This document shows positions 61,086 to 64,000 of a stretch of DNA of 64,000 nt, piece after piece (the stretch's first letter is position 1; each line of letters opens with the position of its first letter). Location of the stretch: contig CAWKNX010000021.1 of NCBI GenBank assembly GCA_963851085.1, positions 119,830 through 183,829 of the forward strand, in the 5' to 3' direction. Under the pieces are notes generated by a model. It did not search any database. It was given only the letters and a program-made list of their open reading frames with translations, and was not told where the DNA came from. The position numbers were made by a program, and so were the translations under genes. The stretch comes from DATFVJ01 sp963851085. GTDB taxonomy: Bacteria; Actinomycetota; Actinomycetes; Streptosporangiales; Streptosporangiaceae.

Positions 61086-61886
61086 GTGACCGAGGGATAT
61101 GAGCGGTACGAGCGGCTGCTGATCGACTGGGCGGACACGGGCGTGCTCCGGGTGACGATGAGCGCGCCGGGCAGGCTCAATGCCGTTGACGCGACGGCCC
61201 ACCGCGAACTGGCCGGGATCTGGCGGGACGCCGACCGTGACGACCGGGTCCGCGCGGTGCTCGTGCGCGGCGAGGGAGCCGCGTTCTCCGCGGGCGGTGA
61301 CCTCGCGATGATCGAGCAGATGATCGAGGACTACGAGGTCCGGTCGCGGGTCCTCGCCGAGGCACGTGACATCGTCTACAACCTGGTCAACTGCTCCAAA
61401 CCGGTGGTCAGCGCCATCCAGGGCCCTGCGGTCGGCGCGGGCCTCGCGGTAGGCCTGCTCGCCGACGTGTCCGTCGCCGGCCGCAATGCACGGATCATCG
61501 ACGGGCATACCCGGCTCGGCGTGGCGGCCGGCGATCACTCGGCGCTCGTCTGGCCGCTGCTGTGCGGCCTGGCCAAGGCCAAGTACTACCTGCTGCTGTG
61601 CGAGCCCGTCTCAGGTGCGGAGGCCGAGCGGATCGGCCTGGTGAGCGTCTGCGTGGATGACGACCTCGTGCACGAAGAGGCGCTGCGGATCGCGCGCAGG
61701 CTCGCCGCCGGCGCGGCCGGTGCGATCAGGTGGACCAAGTACGCGCTGAACAACTGGCTGCGGCAGGCCGGGCCGGCCTTCGACGCGTCGCTCGCGCTCG
61801 AGTTCTTCCAGTTCGCCGGCCCCGACATCCGCGAGGGCGTCCAGGCCCTGCGCGAGAAACGCCCCCCCAACCACGGCGCCTCATAA
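61086..61886 (+). CDS. Crotonase-superfamily protein (enoyl-CoA hydratase-like)
   Basis: A 266-residue crotonase fold protein; GTG 61086 has GGAGGG upstream. The oxyanion-hole parts are present (AAFSAGGDLAM and GPAVGAGLAVGLLADVSVAG). In true enoyl-CoA hydratases two Glu residues act, one in GGG-x-E and one in the (P)E-x-x-x-G loop. Here the aligned residues are Ala in GAGLAVGL and Thr in GHTRLGVAAGD, so both appear lost. It probably does another CoA-thioester reaction (isomerase, hydrolase or decarboxylase). The C-terminal helices (AIRWTKYALNNWLRQAGP) are intact. It stands alone between a strong terminator and the R2 repeat. Confidence 0.82.
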   Translation: MTEGYERYERLLIDWADTGVLRVTMSAPGRLNAVDATAHRELAGIWRDADRDDRVRAVLVRGEGAAFSAGGDLAMIEQMIEDYEVRSRVLAEARDIVYNLVNCSKPVVSAIQGPAVGAGLAVGLLADVSVAGRNARIIDGHTRLGVAAGDHSALVWPLLCGLAKAKYYLLLCEPVSGAEAERIGLVSVCVDDDLVHEEALRIARRLAAGAAGAIRWTKYALNNWLRQAGPAFDASLALEFFQFAGPDIREGVQALREKRPPNHGAS

Positions 61887-61896
61887 ACTTCCATTA

Positions 61897-61990
61897 CAAG
61901 GCCCACCCGCCCTTGGGGGCGCTGCCCTACTGGTGATTCTGGCACGTGTCAAGGGGTGGGGGGTGGGTGAATGCGATTCTGTGGATAGCT
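61897..61990. repeat. Dispersed repeat R2, copy 2
   Basis: Starts ACAAGGCCCACCCGCCC 11 bp after the crotonase gene stop, with GGGGGCGCTGCCC, TGGCACGTGTCAAGG and GATTCTGTGGATAG. Homologous to 37896-37992. The end carries CTGTGGATA, the complement of a DnaA-box-like TATCCACAG; the other copy has CTGGGGAC there. Confidence 0.7.
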
Positions 61991-62442
61991 GCCGAACCTG
62001 CTGTTGACAACGCGCGGGAATGCGATCTTTTCAACGGGGGAAGGGCCCGGCTGGGTACTCTGTTTCATGATCGCGGGAGCGCCGGGATAAACCGGCATGG
62101 AGGAGGAGATGGAAGAGCTCTACGCCGAAGGGCTAGCGACCCACGGCGGCCCCGAGTCATGCGTCGACGTTCCGCGAGGGCGTGGCGAAGCGTTGGCAGG
62201 GGTACGTGCAGGCCGGGCTATTGAGCCGCGAAATAGCTCTCCGGGGTGCCGACGCTGTCCAAGAGGTGGAAGGCAACACTTGCGGCGGCGCTATCCGCAA
62301 GCCGCCGATGGGCCCCGCGCGGTCGGAGAACCAGGGCATGTGCGGAACCTTCATGCGCGAGAACCGGGAGATCCCGCGTCTTGCCCGGCCGGGTGATCTC
62401 CGGCCGGGCCGCTCCAGGGAACGCTGAGGCGGTACGCCTGGG

Positions 62443-63918
62443 ATGGACGGGTGCGGGAAGTCGGACGGTCCCGTAGTACCTGCGAACCCGCCGAACAAGG
62501 CTGCGGCTGCGGAGGCGGGGGAGGAAAGGGGTCGAGCCAAGGGGAACACGGCCAGCAAAACACGCCCCGGACACAGTGCCGGGCCTGGTGTGTCAAATGC
62601 GCTGGATCGTGTGCGGCAGGTGGCAGTACGGGACAAGGATGCGCGGTTCACCGCGCTGCTGCACCACATCAGCCTGGACCGGCTCCGGGCCGCCTACCGG
62701 GCGATCAGCCCGAAGGCGGCGCCGGGGGTGGACGGGGTGACGTGGGCGGCTTACGGGCAGGACCTGGAGGCAAATACTCCGGGACCTGCACGCGACGGGT
62801 GCAGGCAGGGCGCTACCGGGCGAGCCCGTCTCGGCGGGCTGTACATCCCGAAGGCGGACGGGCGGCTGCGGCCGCTGGGCATCGCCACGCTGGAGGACAA
62901 GATCGTCCAGCGGGCTGTCGTGGAGGTGCTCAACGCCGTCTACGAGGTGGATTTCCTGGGCTTCTCCTACGGCTTCCGGCCGGGGCGCAGCCCGCATCAG
63001 GCGCTGGATGCGCTCTGGGTGGGGATCTTGCGGAAGAAGGTGAACTGGGTGCTGGACGCGGACATCCGCGACTTCTTCGGCCAGCTTGATCGGGCCTGGC
63101 TACGGAAGTTTCTCCAGCACCGGATCGCGGACGGAGGGTCCTGCGGCTGATCGGCAGGTGGCTGGCCGCAGGGGTCATCGAGGACGGGGAATGGACGGAG
63201 AGCGATGACGGGATCACCGCAGGGGGCATCGGTATCACCGCTGCTCGCGAACGTGTACCTGCACTACGTCCTGGACCTGTGGGCCGACTGGTGGAGGCGG
63301 CGGCACGCCCGCGGTGAGGTGATCATCGTGCGGTGGGCCGACGACTTCATCGTCGGGTTCGAGCATCAGGACGACGCCGAGCGGTTCCTCGCCGGGCTTC
63401 GCGAGCAGGTTCGCGAAGTTCGGGCTGGAGCTGCACCCGGGCAAGACCCGGCTGATCGAGTTCGGGCGGTACGCCGCCCGCGAACCGGGCAGTTCGGGGC
63501 GACTGGGCAAGCCGGAGACGTTCGATTTCCTGGGATTCACGCACATCTGCGCGAAGTCCAGGAATGGGGGGTTCTGGGTCAGGCGCATCACGATCGCGAA
63601 ACGGATGCGGGTGAAGCTGCAAGACGGTCAAAGACCAGATCAATCAGCACCGGCATCAGCCCATCCCGGTGCAAGGGCGATGGCTGGCCAGCGTGGTGCG
63701 CGGGCACATGGCCTACTACGCCGTGCCCGGCAACGCCGAGGCGGTGAGCGGCCTTCCGTGACCCAGGTGACCCGGCACTGGCGCCAGGCGCTCCGGCGCC
63801 GCAGCCAGAAAACCCGGATCGACCTGGACGCGGATGAACCGGATCGTAACCCGGTGGCTACCCCCGACCCGCGTGCTGCATCCCTTCCCCAACGTGCGCT
63901 TCGCCGCCACTCACCCAA
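62443..63918 (+). pseudogene. Group II intron reverse transcriptase/maturase, multiply frameshifted
   Basis: Intron-encoded protein. First frame (to 63150): RFTALLHHISLDRLRAAYRA, KAAPGVDGVTWAAYGQDLEA, GGLYIPKADGRLRPLGIATL, DKIVQRAVVEVLNAVYE, GFSYGFRPGRSPHQALDALW, and WVLDADIRDFFGQLDRAWLR. A shift near 63125 leads to the next frame (LRLIGRWLAAGVIED), another near 63205 to GSPQGASVSPLLANVYLHYV and the catalytic RWADDFIVGF. After about 63400 the frame changes again to LHPGKTRLIEFGRYAAREPG, and the maturase X domain (VVRGHMAYYAVPGNAEAV; VTRHWRQALRRRSQKTRI; VLHPFPNVRFAATHPR) is in at least two more frames. Catalytic Asp-Asp is present but no single protein can be made. Confidence 0.82.
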
Positions 63919-63923
63919 GGTAG

Positions 63924-63956
63924 GAGCCCAGTGCGGTAATCCCGCACGCTGGGATC
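63924..63956 (+). ncRNA. Group II intron domain V
   Basis: GAGCCCAGTGCGGTAATCC and CCGCACGCTGGGATC fold into the conserved domain V hairpin with the AGC triad at 63925-63927, a GTGCGG/CCGCAC distal helix and a 2-nt bulge before TGGG. Domain VI follows (CCGCCC-GCAA-GGGCGG) with TCCCTAC near the branch-site position. This is the best evidence that the element is a true group II intron. Confidence 0.8.
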
Positions 63957-64000
63957 TGTGCGGGGGGCCGCCCGCAAGGGCGGTCCCTACCGCGACTAAC

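Larger units (their letters stand above)
62095..63996 (+). mobile_element. Group II intron, degenerate
   Basis: The 5' part (about 62095-62440) has the leader text typical of actinobacterial group II introns, whose chance translation includes EELYAEGLATHGGPESC. It is followed by a reverse transcriptase/maturase frame (62443-63.75 kb, broken) and, at the 3' end, RNA domain V (63924-63956) and a GCAA-capped domain VI (about 63961-63992) ending near CTACCGCGAC. The 5' boundary is not exactly placed; 61991-62094 shows no other feature. The 3' exon begins in the last few bases of the window. Confidence 0.75.

Noticed and set aside
59871..61538. 555-codon minus-strand frame opposite the GH3 C-terminus and crotonase gene
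   Set aside because: Crosses a strong terminator and has no motifs; antisense shadow.

Overview
The window is high-G+C actinobacterial DNA. Support comes from the gene set: a RamB-type regulator divergent from isocitrate lyase, a GpgS-type glucosyl-3-phosphoglycerate synthase, TreY/TreZ, a fused TrpEG behind a Trp-codon leader, ThyX, an MMPL transporter and a DUF222/HNH protein. GTG and even TTG starts and ATGA/GTGA overlaps are common. I cannot fix the genus; a soil actinomycete of the Streptosporangiales/Frankiales type is a guess. No rRNA, tRNA, CRISPR array, prophage or origin was seen.

Layout. 1-5.1 kb: a 3'-truncated gene, a frameshifted PelF-like glycosyltransferase, a secreted deacetylase-like protein and an orphan NarL-type response regulator. 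5.2-13.5 kb: TetR regulator, a C-terminally truncated acyl-CoA ligase, a DUF2079 membrane protein, a complete acyl-CoA ligase and an MMPL transporter. 13.8-16.3 kb: a membrane protein, a membrane-anchored esterase and a small membrane protein that duplicates the esterase's N-terminal module. 16.5-22 kb: isocitrate lyase, RamB-like regulator, GpgS and acyl-CoA dehydrogenase. 22.3-26.6 kb: treY-treZ. 26.9-30 kb: DUF222/HNH gene, two TTATCCACA boxes and an MMPL remnant.

30-42.5 kb is an aromatic-catabolism island: luciferase-like protein, two-subunit hydroquinone dioxygenase, IclR regulator, livM remnant, SnoaL-like protein, an intradiol dioxygenase between a MoxR AAA ATPase and a CoxE-like VWA protein, PobA, an aldehyde dehydrogenase remnant, the 3-oxoadipate CoA-transferase pair and a second IclR regulator. 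Ring cleavage of hydroquinone, hydroxyquinol and protocatechuate would all lead toward 3-oxoadipate, activated by the CoA-transferase. A 15-bp palindrome close to GTTCGCA-N-TGCGAAC recurs at the promoters of this island, mostly as pairs exactly 19 bp apart, so it looks like one IclR regulon.

42.5-50.1 kb: DUF1003 protein, trp attenuator, trpEG, thyX, flavohemoprotein, a gene-poor kilobase, a peptidase C26 amidotransferase and a five-copy 74-bp tandem repeat. 50.5-60.9 kb: LacI regulator, a complete Opp/Dpp-type ABC importer and a GH3 beta-glucosidase, plausibly an oligosaccharide uptake and hydrolysis locus. 61-64 kb: a crotonase-fold protein and a group II intron with a broken maturase.

Two window-wide features matter. 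First, at least five otherwise well-conserved genes (pelF, aceA, treY, trpEG, GH3) and the maturase are interrupted by apparent small indels, which may be sequence errors. Second, GC-palindromic repeats of one family occur as tandem arrays, as dispersed copies and in-frame inside proteins.
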